64,000 nucleotides of DNA from Bin87 sp965221295 (GTDB lineage: Bacteria > Chloroflexota > Dehalococcoidia > Lucifugimonadales > UBA3495), in assembly GCA_965221295.1 (NCBI GenBank), contig OZ244879.1:682001-746000 (forward strand), read 5' to 3'. The notes below the pieces were generated by a model. It searched no databases, was not told the origin of the DNA, and was given only the letters and a program-made list of their open reading frames with translations. Positions 17,597 to 25,268 of the stretch are shown here, in pieces (the stretch's first letter is position 1; the number at the start of each line of letters is the position of its first letter). Position numbers and translations under genes: made by a program.

Positions 17597-17605
17597 ATTC
17601 TAGCA
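17597..17605 (-). promoter_or_regulatory. Extended -10 promoter candidate for livK
   Basis: On the minus strand the sequence reads TGC-TAGAAT (TGn extended -10), about 85 bases upstream of the livK ATG. No convincing -35 is present, as expected for extended -10 promoters. The same TGCTAGAAT occurs before the PduO gene and TGCTATAAT before cmk. Confidence 0.45.
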
Positions 17606-17646
17606 CACGTCCGCTACCGGGTTACCGAAGCCAATTGGGGGATCCA

Positions 17647-17674
17647 ACAAAAAAAACCGGGATGTGAACCCGGT
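17647..17674 (-). terminator. Rho-independent terminator of tRNA-Asn
   Basis: Read on the minus strand, ACCGGG and CCCGGT pair around a 7-base loop and are followed at once by a run of eight T. It lies about 20 bases past the CCA end of the tRNA, in the right orientation, and insulates livK from tRNA transcription. Confidence 0.9.
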
Positions 17675-17692
17675 CTGAGTTGGGACAGTCAA

Positions 17693-17767
17693 TGGCTCCC
17701 CTGGCAGGATTCGAACCTGCGACCTAGCGGTTAACAGCCGCCCGCTCTACCGCTGAGCTACAGGGGA
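17693..17767 (-). tRNA. tRNA-Asn (anticodon GTT)
   Basis: A complete 75-base cloverleaf on the minus strand. The acceptor stem TCCCCTG pairs with CAGGGGA, the D arm is GCTC AGCGGTA GAGC, and the anticodon arm GCGGCTGTTAACCGC shows GTT. The T arm is GCAGG TTCGAAT CCTGC. The discriminator base G and the 3' CCA are encoded. A Rho-independent terminator follows. Confidence 0.97.
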
Positions 17768-17903
17768 ACGGTAGTGTCGCTGTGGATACATGCTCCGTGC
17801 CGCGACGTATTTTGATTGTAGCGCCCAGACGTATGCCTAGCAAGCAGGGATTTTGCCCCCGCTTGCGCTCAGCGTATCTTGGGAGTTGTTTAGGCAAACC
17901 CGG

Positions 17904-18716
17904 TCATGGTTTCGTTGCTAATATCTCGCCGAACGCCAGCGTTCCCACGGCGGCGGGTTCATCGCGCCACTGGTCCAAATCGAGACGCCACTCCTCAAAT
18001 TGCGCTTCGGCCGCCAGGCCGTACTGGGTCGCCGCCGCGATGACCTGGGGCGTGAAAAACCAGTCGCTGACGACCTTATGCAGGAACGCAACGTCTTCGA
18101 GCGTTCCGAAGTAGTCGAAGGAACCGCTGGCTTTGATGTCAGTGAACCCGGCAGCCAGCAGCGCGCTTTTCAGCTCTTTGCCCATTTGTGGGTGGCCGCC
18201 ATTGGCCGCCAGCAAATTGGAGAACACTGCCCAAGCTTCGGGAATCCGCTCGGAAACAGGCTCCATGAATGACGATGCTGCAATCATTTCCCGGCACGCG
18301 ATCAACCCACCCGGTTTGAGCGCCCTTTGCACCTCTCGCAAAGCGGCCTGGGTATCGGGCACGTGCATCAACACGGCGTGGCAGTGGGCCACGTCGAAAT
18401 AGTTGTCATCGAAAGGCAGCTCGTACACGCTGCCCACGTGGAAGGTAATCCCGTCGTGTTCGCCGGCCGCGGCGGCGGCGCGGGCCAATTGTATCTGCGA
18501 TTCCTCCATGTCGATGCCGTGAACTTCCCCAGGATGCACCGCCGCCGCCAGGCCCATCGTGATGCTACCTGGGCCGCAACCGAAGTCCAGAACCCGCATA
18601 CCGGCTCGCAGGTGGGGCAACAGGTGAGTGGCGTGGTCTTGGGCGTTGCGCCGGTGGAGTAGCTCCAAAAACTCAGGACTGTATCCCATCGTGTATTGGT
18701 GGGTTTGCTCCGTCAT
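17904..18716 (-). CDS. SAM-dependent methyltransferase (class I, UbiE-like)
   Basis: A 270-residue class I methyltransferase. Motif I is VLDFGCGPGSITMGLA, the acidic residue binding the SAM ribose is in VHGIDMEESQ, motif II/III is FDVAHCHAVLMHVPD, followed by ALKPGG. This pattern is of the UbiE/COQ5 and Methyltransf_11 group, which methylates small molecules; the substrate is not readable. ATG 18716 begins MTEQTHQYTMGYSPEF. It stands alone between tRNA-Asn and a repeat cluster. Confidence 0.88.
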   Translation of the reverse strand: MTEQTHQYTMGYSPEFLELLHRRNAQDHATHLLPHLRAGMRVLDFGCGPGSITMGLAAAVHPGEVHGIDMEESQIQLARAAAAAGEHDGITFHVGSVYELPFDDNYFDVAHCHAVLMHVPDTQAALREVQRALKPGGLIACREMIAASSFMEPVSERIPEAWAVFSNLLAANGGHPQMGKELKSALLAAGFTDIKASGSFDYFGTLEDVAFLHKVVSDWFFTPQVIAAATQYGLAAEAQFEEWRLDLDQWRDEPAAVGTLAFGEILATKP

Positions 18717-18861
18717 GCTGATGACTCCCGTGTCGATGACGCGCGTAGAGGAATTTCAGTCGCCGCCGTCCCGATTTCCAGCGTATAGCGCCCTCCATAT
18801 TTCCGCAACAGGCATTCTACGCTGACCGGGCGCTCCCAGTGGGCCGTTGCGGGCATGGGTT

Positions 18862-19446
18862 CTGTCATTGCGAGCGGAGCGCGGCAATCTCGTTGCCCGC
18901 AACCGACGGCCGTTGGTCGTGGTCCACGAGATTGCCACGGCCTACGGCCTCGCAATGACAGTTGGGGGTTGGCCGTTCGTGTGGGATCGAGAATGCCACG
19001 GCCTACGGCCTACGGCTTCGCAATGACAGCAATTGTCATTGCGAGGAGCGATAGCGACGCGGCAATCCCGTTGCCTGGCCGAACGGCCGCCGGGGCGGGG
19101 GGCCGAGGGCAGAGCGTCGTTGGTTGCGTTCGGCGAGATTGCCGCGCTTCGCTCGCAATGACAGTGTGGAGGGATCGCAATGACAGGTGGGGGTGGCCGC
19201 TCGTGTGGGATCGAGATTGCCACGGCCTACGGCCTACGGCTTCGCAATGACAGCAATTGTCATTGCGAGGAGCCATAGCGACGCGGCAATCCCGTTGCCT
19301 GGCCGAACGGCCGCCGGGGCGGGGTGCGGGGCAGAGCGTCGTTGGTTGCGTTCGGCGAGATTGCCGCGCTTCGCTCGCAATGACAGTTGGGGGTGGCCGT
19401 TCGTCTCGGATCGAGATTGCCACGGCCTGCGGCTTGGCAGTGACAG
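18862..19446. repeat. Cluster of dispersed inverted repeats (cluster B)
   Basis: Three complete copies plus fragments. Copy B1 (18862-18961) is bounded by CTGTCATTGCGAG and CTCGCAATGACAG. Copies B2 (19034-19164) and B3 (19258-19386) have left arms containing GGAGCGATAGCGACGCGG or a one-base variant and right arms GCCGCGCTTCGCTCGCAATG. B2 and B3 lie in a near-perfect 224-bp tandem duplication that includes flanking sequence. Each copy could fold into a long hairpin. Frames through these copies translate as CHCERSAAIS and are not genes. The rest of the 18717-19598 gap shows nothing else. Confidence 0.9.
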
Positions 19447-19598
19447 CAGGCGGGACTCTTGCGGCGCCTGATTTCGGCACAAAGAGCCCTAGGACGTAAT
19501 GTGTACGCGCCGGGGCCTTGTCAAAGCCAAGCTTGGTTGTAGGCGTCGCTGGTGGCTGGGCGGCGAGCCGTCCCGCTCGGCCGGCTGGCGGCGCCTGG

Positions 19599-20339
19599 TT
19601 ACGCCTTGAGTATCTGGGCGAAGAACTCCAACGTGCGGGGCCACGAAGCGACCGCAGCGGCCTCCTGGTAACGTCCGCCGGCCGGATTCATGAAGGCGTG
19701 GTCGGCTCCCGGATAGGTGTGGAAGGTGTGCTCCTTGCCCAGGCGAGTCAGTTCAGCGTCGAGCTTACGCATGTCCTCCTGGGATGGGTTGGCGTCGATT
19801 TCGCCGAAGTGGAACAACATGGGGCAATTGATGTCGCGGGCCAGGTCTAAGGGAGGCGTTTGGCCGGTTCCCCAGGTGGACATCAGGTTGCCGCCGTAGT
19901 ATGGCGCTACGGCCTTGAAGTTGGGGTTGCTGGCGGCGGCCAACCAGGCCACGCGACCACCCATGCAGAAACCGGTCACGCCGATGCGGTCGCTCCGCAC
20001 CGCGTCGTGCTTGATTAGCCAGTCCACGGTGGCGTTCATGTCGGCCACGATGTCGGGGTCGCTCAGCAGCGCCGGCGGACTGGGTCGCGGACCGCCGCCG
20101 GCGGAGGCCGCGATGGCCGCCTCGGTGTGGCGGTGGTACAGGTTGGGAGCGACGGCGGCGTAGCCCTTGGCGGCCAGGCGGTCGCAGATGTCCTGGATGA
20201 AAGCGTCAACGCCGGTGGCGTGTTGCGCCACCACCACCGCCGGGAAGGGCGCGCTGAAGCCGGAGCTGCTGGACGGCACGCTGGCGTACATGTCCATCTC
20301 GGCGCCGTTGACGGTGATCTTTTCCCAAATGCTTGCCAT
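19599..20339 (-). CDS. Dienelactone hydrolase family protein
   Basis: A 246-residue alpha/beta hydrolase of the carboxymethylenebutenolidase family. The Cys nucleophile sits in GVTGFCMGGRVAWLAA, the Asp in FGEIDANPSQEDM, and the His in YPGADHAFMNPAGGRY, all at the expected spacing. The family hydrolyses dienelactone in chlorocatechol degradation, but most genomic members act on unknown esters. The oxyanion segment reads VVAQHATGV rather than the common VVxHExxG. ATG 20339 follows AGGAG by nine bases. The gene lies 26 bases downstream of the small-membrane-protein genes on the same strand. Confidence 0.9.
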   Translation of the reverse strand: MASIWEKITVNGAEMDMYASVPSSSSGFSAPFPAVVVAQHATGVDAFIQDICDRLAAKGYAAVAPNLYHRHTEAAIAASAGGGPRPSPPALLSDPDIVADMNATVDWLIKHDAVRSDRIGVTGFCMGGRVAWLAAASNPNFKAVAPYYGGNLMSTWGTGQTPPLDLARDINCPMLFHFGEIDANPSQEDMRKLDAELTRLGKEHTFHTYPGADHAFMNPAGGRYQEAAAVASWPRTLEFFAQILKA

Positions 20340-20365
20340 GGTTTGTCTCTCCTGCCGGTTCGGTT

Positions 20366-20602
20366 TCAGTGAGATGAATTGCCATGTTGTTCAATCGAAC
20401 TGGCGCCCAAGCGGTCTTCCCAAGCGATCTTGGCTCGCCAAGCCAACCAAGAGCTGATAACCGTGATGACCAGCGCAGCGCCAACCGCCGCGAAAGCTGG
20501 GATTCCGGCAAACGTTGGAACCTTTTCGGCAATCGTGTCCATGAGGATTAACGCCAATCCCAGCATGAGTAGCGCCAACCAGCTTCTTTCCAGGACCTTC
20601 AT
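20366..20602 (-). CDS. Small membrane protein (type B, copy 2)
   Basis: A 78-residue protein with two hydrophobic helices (residues 8-24 and 38-55) and a hydrophilic C-terminus ending with His/Ser. It shares the pattern SWLAxxxxIAWEDR and a central VPxxAxxGAALxxT stretch with the 75-residue protein at 20880-21107, so the two are paralogs. Its ATG overlaps the stop of the upstream 63-residue gene (ATGA). Family not recognised. It is the last gene of the duplicated cassette before the dienelactone hydrolase. Confidence 0.65.
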   Translation of the reverse strand: MKVLERSWLALLMLGLALILMDTIAEKVPTFAGIPAFAAVGAALVITVISSWLAWRAKIAWEDRLGASSIEQHGNSSH

Positions 20603-20790
20603 TTGTCCGCCCCCCAGATAAGCATCACGAACGCGTAGGTGAAGCCAGCGCCGATCATGCCGGCCAGCAACGCCAACAGCAATCCCTGGTAGTGGCCTCG
20701 ATCGTCGTATGTCGCGCCAAAAGTCAGCCCCAGAAACGCGACGCCCATCACGACGGCGAACACGGTTGCAAAAGTCTTCAATGGCGACAT
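20599..20790 (-). CDS. Small two-helix membrane protein (type A, copy 2)
   Basis: A 63-residue protein made almost entirely of two membrane helices (residues 5-27 and 35-58) with a short charged loop YDDRGHYQG. It parallels the 59-residue protein at 21109-21288: VVMGVAFLGLTFGATYDD against LVMGAAVFTVTYSSVCCD, and both end LIWG/LIWS plus charged residues. ATG 20790 has AGGAAG upstream. It is translationally coupled to the type B gene that follows. No family recognised; size and topology recall holin-like or stress-induced small membrane proteins, without further support. Confidence 0.6.
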   Translation of the reverse strand: MSPLKTFATVFAVVMGVAFLGLTFGATYDDRGHYQGLLLALLAGMIGAGFTYAFVMLIWGADK

Positions 20791-20879
20791 GGTCCTTCCT
20801 CGTTGCCTCCGTTGCCGGCAATATTTGACGGCAGTTTACATTGGTTTGCTTCCCAGTATTCCGGGGCGGTCATGTGGAA

Positions 20880-21107
20880 CTAGTCCCGCTCACGATTGGA
20901 GGAATCTCGCCTGGAACGTTCTTCCCATGCCACTTTGGCAAGCCAGCTCAGCATCGACGTAAGCGCCAACAAGAACAGGGCCGCTCCAATCGTCGACAAC
21001 ACCGGCACCCCCTGTATATCCCGTACGGTTTCGTAGAGCAGGTCTGTGAACAGCAAAAGCCACCCGACCAGCAGAAGGGATGACCAGGCAATTCGCAAAT
21101 TTCGCAT
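20880..21107 (-). CDS. Small membrane protein (type B, copy 1)
   Basis: A 75-residue protein with two hydrophobic helices (residues 8-24 and 37-55) and a charged tail SRRDSSNRERD. It is paralogous to the 78-residue protein at 20366-20602 (WLAKVAWEERS against WRAKIAWEDRL, with the same GAALxxxxLTS region). Its ATG begins one base after the TGA of the type A gene upstream. An 89-base gap then leads to the second cassette copy. Function unknown. Confidence 0.62.
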   Translation of the reverse strand: MRNLRIAWSSLLLVGWLLLFTDLLYETVRDIQGVPVLSTIGAALFLLALTSMLSWLAKVAWEERSRRDSSNRERD

Positions 21108-21108
21108 T

Positions 21109-21288
21109 TCAGCGACCCGACCAAATGAGGGCGAGCCAACCTGTTATGCCGAAGCCAAGCACGGCCCCCATCGTAGACACCATAACGGCGCGCAAAGCGC
21201 CTCCGTCGCAACAGACGGAGCTGTACGTCACCGTAAACACTGCGGCGCCCATCACGAGGGCAATGATCACAACAATGCTCATGTTCAT
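21109..21288 (-). CDS. Small two-helix membrane protein (type A, copy 1)
   Basis: A 59-residue protein, MNMSIVVIIALVMGAAVF onward, with two membrane helices and a Cys-Cys-Asp loop. ATG 21288 has a strong GGAGG six bases upstream. It begins 40 bases after the aminotransferase stop, so it is probably on the same transcript. It is the paralog of the 63-residue protein at 20599-20790 and is followed by its own type B partner. Function unknown. Confidence 0.62.
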   Translation of the reverse strand: MNMSIVVIIALVMGAAVFTVTYSSVCCDGGALRAVMVSTMGAVLGFGITGWLALIWSGR

Positions 21289-21328
21289 GGCTTGCCTCCG
21301 GCTGGTTCGCCTGTCGTTTGGTCGATAG

Positions 21329-22663
21329 CTACACCAACCCTTCAGCCCTGACCTCTGCCAGCGTGGCTTCGAAGGCGGCCAGCGTCGCGTCGATGTCGGT
21401 TTCGGTATGAGTTGCCGACACGAGGAAGGCGTCGCGGCCCATGATGTCGATGCCGTGGTTCTGCAGGCCACGCTTGATGCCCGTCACGGCTGGCGTAGCG
21501 GCGGCGGCCTTGATGCGGCGGTTCACGTCGGGGCCAAATTCGTGATCGAAGTCGCCGTCGGCCAGGGTGAAGTGGATCATGGACGCGACGCCATAGGCAT
21601 GGCCGCTGACCTCCATGCGGGTGAAGACCTCGTTGAGGCCGGCCTTGAGGCGGGCGGCCATGGCGTCGGCCTGCTGGTTGATTGGTTCGCCGGCGATCAT
21701 TTCCAGGCAGGTGGCGCCCGCAACTGCGGAAAGGGGATTGCCATTGAAGGTGCCGGGATGATAGACGCGCTCGGTGTTGTCCCATTGCGGGTCGCCGCGC
21801 TGGGCGATCATGTCCACGATGTCGGCCTTGCCGCCCACGGCGCCGCCGGGCAGCGCGCCGGCTACGATTTTCGCCATGGTGGTCAGGTCGGGGGCGACGC
21901 CGTAGCGAACCTGGGCTCCGCCGGATGAGGCGCGGAATCCGGTGACCACTTCGTCGAAAATCAGCGTCACGCCGTGCTGGTCGCACAACTGACGCAGGCC
22001 GGCCAGGTAGTTGGGAACGTCGAAGGGTAGTTGGCCGTAGTGAGCTCCCGTGGGTTCCAGGATGATGGCTGCGATGTCGGAGTCGCGTTCCATGGCCTGC
22101 GCCACGGCGTTGAGATCGCCGGCGGGCGCTATGATCATGCTGCCCCAGGACTCGGCTGGTATGCCGGGGGCGGGGCGGTCTGATCCGGCCATGGCGTAGT
22201 CGTGCCAGCCGTGGAAATGGTCCTGTAGCTTGATCACCTTGTTGCGGCCGGTGTACGCGCGGGCCAGGCGCATGGCCATCAGGGTGGCTTCGGTGCCGCT
22301 GCTATGAAAGCGGACCCGTTCGATGGCCGGCATCAGGTTCATGATGGCGCGGGCCCAACGCACCTCCTCATCGGTGCAGGCGCCCAGGTGGGTGCCGCGC
22401 CGGATCTGCTCGGCCACCGCGTCGGCGATGGCGGGGTGGGAATGGCCCAGGATCAGGGCGCCGTGGCCAGACACGTAGTCGATGTACTCGTGGCCGTCCA
22501 CGTCCCACTTGCGAGGACCCTGGCCGTGGGTGATGTATAGGGGGAAAGGCTCGGCGTAGCGGTTGTCGTGGGTCACGCCGCCGGGGAAGATGCCCACGGC
22601 CTCCCGATAGCGTTCGGCGGAGCCGGGGTGAGTGGCGATGTATTGTTCCAAGATGGTTGTCAT
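21329..22663 (-). CDS. Class III aminotransferase, glutamate-1-semialdehyde aminomutase-like
   Basis: A 444-residue PLP enzyme of the class III group. Visible are GIFPGGVTHDNRY at the N-terminus, the PLP phosphate-binding SSGTEATLMAMRLARA, the Asp-bearing LIFDEVVTGFRASSGGAQ, and the PLP lysine in TTMAKIVAGALPGGAVGG. This fits GSA aminomutase-like aminotransferases. True HemL is unlikely to be proven from this alone, as no other heme gene is adjacent. ATG 22663 is preferred because GGGAG lies seven bases upstream and the protein then has family length. The frame stays open another 78 codons into an antitoxin-like segment, so a longer fused product is possible. Confidence 0.85.
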   Translation of the reverse strand: MTTILEQYIATHPGSAERYREAVGIFPGGVTHDNRYAEPFPLYITHGQGPRKWDVDGHEYIDYVSGHGALILGHSHPAIADAVAEQIRRGTHLGACTDEEVRWARAIMNLMPAIERVRFHSSGTEATLMAMRLARAYTGRNKVIKLQDHFHGWHDYAMAGSDRPAPGIPAESWGSMIIAPAGDLNAVAQAMERDSDIAAIILEPTGAHYGQLPFDVPNYLAGLRQLCDQHGVTLIFDEVVTGFRASSGGAQVRYGVAPDLTTMAKIVAGALPGGAVGGKADIVDMIAQRGDPQWDNTERVYHPGTFNGNPLSAVAGATCLEMIAGEPINQQADAMAARLKAGLNEVFTRMEVSGHAYGVASMIHFTLADGDFDHEFGPDVNRRIKAAAATPAVTGIKRGLQNHGIDIMGRDAFLVSATHTETDIDATLAAFEATLAEVRAEGLV

Positions 22664-22888
22664 TTTTCCGCTCCCATTTGAGGTTGGGTCGATTGTCAAG
22701 GGCCGGCGACGCGGCGGGATCGGCTGGTCTGCCGGCGGCAAGCCCAGTTGGTTGCGGGCCGCCGCCGACAGTTGGGCCACGATGCTGGCGTAGTCTTCGT
22801 CGCTCACCTGCTTCCATTCGCCGCGATGCAAGAACTCGATTATCAGTTCTTCGTCGTCGTCGATGAACGGGAACTCTTCGTCAATCAT
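22664..22888 (-). pseudogene. Truncated antitoxin-like segment in frame with the aminotransferase
   Basis: About 75 codons upstream of the aminotransferase start read DDDEELIIEFLHRGEWKQV, then AAARNQLG. This resembles the N-terminal half of the CopG-type antitoxins that accompany KNxWxxxxRGI-type toxins (a DEEExELLxSFExGEWxSV pattern). The ribbon-helix-helix half that should follow is missing. Instead a Pro/Arg-rich stretch (PPADQPIPPRRRP) runs without a stop into the aminotransferase. The segment begins at a GTG overlapping the toxin stop (GTGA) or the ATG at 22888. I infer a deletion that fused the two genes. Confidence 0.5.
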
Positions 22889-22893
22889 TGTCG

Positions 22894-23178
22894 TCACCGC
22901 AATCCGTAATTGCGCATCAATTTACCGACAGCGTAGGCCGTAATCAATCGAACAACGCCGTCGCTGTCTTGGGAAAATGGCGCCGCGTAGAGATAACCTC
23001 TTGCAATTACTAGAAATAAATGTTGGTCAGGATATTTTTTCGGTTTATGGTTATGAATTATATCGATTATTTCATTTCGCGTTAACTGATGTACGATATC
23101 TTCAAACGCTATCCCTCTATTTCGTCTAATCCAGTAGTTCTTGCCCTGATACCAGGTGAATCGGTTCTGGTTAGTCAT
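22894..23178 (-). CDS. BrnT-like / type II toxin-like protein
   Basis: A 94-residue protein with the spacing of a common chromosomal toxin family: KNYWIRRNRGIAFEDIV near the start, LTRNEIIDIIHNH, KYPDQHLFLVIARGYLY, AAPFSQDSDG, and K-x-x-R-N-Y-G at the end. Such toxins are RNases normally encoded just before a CopG-like antitoxin, which is what follows here in truncated form. ATG 23178 has GAGG eight bases upstream; a GTG at 23211 is an alternative. The gene is clearly AT-richer than its surroundings, a sign of transfer. If active, it may lack its antitoxin. Confidence 0.65.
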   Translation of the reverse strand: MTNQNRFTWYQGKNYWIRRNRGIAFEDIVHQLTRNEIIDIIHNHKPKKYPDQHLFLVIARGYLYAAPFSQDSDGVVRLITAYAVGKLMRNYGLR

Positions 23179-23257
23179 GTTGCTGACCTCATTGTGTGTA
23201 ATGGTGGACACTTACGGGCGTGCACCAAGCCAATTATAGCACAAGGCAACCCTTCCG

Positions 23258-24613
23258 CTATTGGTCGGCTTCGGCGGCGAGCTCCGGCGGGCGCTTGATG
23301 AACAGGAAGCAGGCGCCCGCGGTGAAGGCGCAAATGGCGCCCGGGATGATGGCGTAGTCGTAGTTGCCAAAGCGGTCGGCGACCCAACCGGCGTACACCG
23401 GCGACGCCACCAATGCCCAGGCGTAGGCGAAGGTGATGTATCCCCGGAGGGTGGCGAATCGGGCGCGGCCGTAGTATTCGCCCAGGGCCGCCCACACGAT
23501 GACGCCGGCGCCGTCCATCATGCCTTCGCACAGTATGAACCCGAGCACCAGGGTGATCCCAACCGCCGTTTGCCAGTCGCCCAACCAGAGCAACAGGTAC
23601 CCGAACCCCTCCACGGTGAGGCTGATGAACATGATGGCCTTCTTGGATACCCGGTCTCCCATGTATCCCATCGCCAAGCGGGACACGAAGTTGATGAAGG
23701 ACATCACGCCGATCAGGTTCGCCGCCATCTGGGCGCTCATGCCCTTGTCGTCAACCAGGATGGGGAACAGGCTGACCAGGATGCCCAGTGTCGCCGTCTG
23801 CCGCAGGCCGGCCCCCACCAGCAGGAGCCAATACGCCTGGGTTCTCAGAGCCTCGCGTACGGAGTAATCCCGAGTCTCCCGTTGGGCCGGCGCGCCCCGG
23901 GCGCCGCTTCTGGAGACCGCCGGTCGGGTTGCGCCGTCGGGTAGTAGGCCCATGTCCTCGGGCTTGTTGCGAAACCAGATGCACAGAGGCAGCAGGATCA
24001 CCAGATAGAATGATCCCGAGACTATCAGACCCCACCGCAAGCCGGACTTGTCGATCAGCAGGTTCATGGTGGGGATCAACGCCAACCCGCCCAGGGACGA
24101 CACGGCGGCCAGGATGGAGATCGCCAGAGAGCGCCGTCGTTGGAACCACTGATTGAGGCCGGCGAAGCAAGCGTGCTGAAAGGCCATGCTGTTGCCCAGC
24201 GACACCAGGCCCAGGTAGATTAGCGCGAAACCCCAGAATCCGGGCAGCCAGAAGGCCATGACGCCGTAGCCGGCTACGGCGATGAGCAACGAAGGGACCA
24301 GAACCTTGCGGTTGCCGAATTTATCGATCAGCCAGCCGGCGACAGGTCCTTCCAGCCCACCCTCGGCGCGGGCGATGGAAAACACCAGGTTGGTTTGGGC
24401 TTGCGTTATCCCCAACTGGTCTCGGATGGGGATGACCAGGACGCCAAAGCCGCGAAAGAAAATGCCGCTGGCGAAGAAGGACATCACCGAGGTGATGGCA
24501 ACCATCCACCAACCGTAGTAGATGCCGCTGCCGGAGCTTTGTCCTCGGCGTGGCTCAGTCGGGTGAGCTGTAGCGCGAGCTGACGAATGATCGGATGTTG
24601 CCACTGGACGCAA
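23258..24613 (-). CDS. MFS transporter, monocarboxylate-porter-like
   Basis: A 12-helix major facilitator. YYGWWMVAITSVMSFFASG as first helix and WLIDKFGNRKVLVPSLL as the loop 2-3 motif place it near the MCT/oxalate-formate antiporter branch. The central loop (residues 205-245) is hydrophilic, and the second half repeats the pattern with MGYMGDRVSKKAIMF. Start codon uncertain: only TTG 24613 and GTG 24604 are available upstream of the first helix, and neither has a good ribosome site. Substrate unknown; small carboxylates are plausible from the subfamily. Confidence 0.85.
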   Translation of the reverse strand: MRPVATSDHSSARATAHPTEPRRGQSSGSGIYYGWWMVAITSVMSFFASGIFFRGFGVLVIPIRDQLGITQAQTNLVFSIARAEGGLEGPVAGWLIDKFGNRKVLVPSLLIAVAGYGVMAFWLPGFWGFALIYLGLVSLGNSMAFQHACFAGLNQWFQRRRSLAISILAAVSSLGGLALIPTMNLLIDKSGLRWGLIVSGSFYLVILLPLCIWFRNKPEDMGLLPDGATRPAVSRSGARGAPAQRETRDYSVREALRTQAYWLLLVGAGLRQTATLGILVSLFPILVDDKGMSAQMAANLIGVMSFINFVSRLAMGYMGDRVSKKAIMFISLTVEGFGYLLLWLGDWQTAVGITLVLGFILCEGMMDGAGVIVWAALGEYYGRARFATLRGYITFAYAWALVASPVYAGWVADRFGNYDYAIIPGAICAFTAGACFLFIKRPPELAAEADQ

Positions 24614-24633
24614 TCTGCCGGAGCGCCAAAAGT

Positions 24634-24678
24634 TTGACCCGGCCAGTCAATTCGCCCTGGGCGAACCGGCCGGGTCAA
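24634..24678. repeat. Nested perfect hairpin
   Basis: An outer 11-bp arm TTGACCCGGCC (24634-24644) pairs with its complement at 24668-24678. Inside it TTCGCCC (24651-24657) pairs with GGGCGAA (24659-24665). It lies just upstream of the MFS start, between that gene and the 15-bp minisatellite. It could be a cruciform or a transcription boundary; no T-tract follows on either strand. Confidence 0.7.
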
Positions 24679-24747
24679 CGCGCGATGTCAGGCAGTGTAA
24701 CGGCTGGCGGCGGCGCGGGCAAATGGCGACAGCGCTCATCGTCGCGA

Positions 24748-24974
24748 GGAACTACCACGCCGGGAACTGCCAGACCGGGAATTGTTGCGCTGGGAATTAC
24801 TACGCTGGGATCTACTACGCCGGGGATTACCGGACCGCGAACTACCATGCCCGAGGACTACCGGGCCGGGAATTACCACGCCGGGAATAGCCACGCCGGG
24901 AATTGCCACGCCGGGAACTACCATGCCAAGGAACTACCGGGCCGGGAATCGCCACGCTGGGAACGGCCACGCGC
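24748..24974. repeat. 15-bp minisatellite, about 15 units
   Basis: About fifteen consecutive units of GGAACTACCACGCCG-type sequence. Nearly all are exactly 15 bp (two are 16), with the GGAA(T/C)T start and the CGCCG end best conserved and the middle varying. In one frame it would read as AGNYH/AGNSH pentapeptides, but this lacks a ribosome site and I do not call a gene. It occupies most of the 655-base gap before korA; the remaining sequence (24975-25268) shows only ordinary AT-richer leader sequence. Confidence 0.85.
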
Positions 24975-25268
24975 GCCAACGAGAGCGCCAAATTGACAGA
25001 TTCGCGGCTGCGATGCTATATTCCCTGCGCTGAACACTACGGCGCAATCGCGCGCGCCATTGGAAGATGACGCGGGCCGGTATCGAACGCAGCCCAACCG
25101 GGCGCTTTCTTTATCATTGTCAATAATTGGAAATCCCTAGCGGCAACACCTCCCATCCAGCACCCGGGACGGTGTTAATTTGTGTGCGAGACCGATAACG
25201 CTCTGGCTTGCGATCATCCGAATCGCCAGCCGTTCAGCAGACCATAGCCGGTTCGGAGGAACCTCCAG

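Noticed and set aside
17693..17767. tRNA-Asn as an integration site for a mobile element
   Set aside because: No duplicated tRNA 3' end, integrase or change in base composition is seen next to it.
18942..19482. Long frames with CHCERSAAIS and NGIAASL peptides in cluster B (also at 48860-49601, 51129-51768, 55709-56410)
   Set aside because: They run through the inverted repeats on both strands and in more than one frame; this is a known kind of spurious gene call.
24748..24974. 15-bp array considered as a pentapeptide-repeat gene
   Set aside because: The AGNYH pentapeptides do not follow the A(D/N)LxX rule, two units are 16 bp so the frame breaks, and there is no ribosome site.
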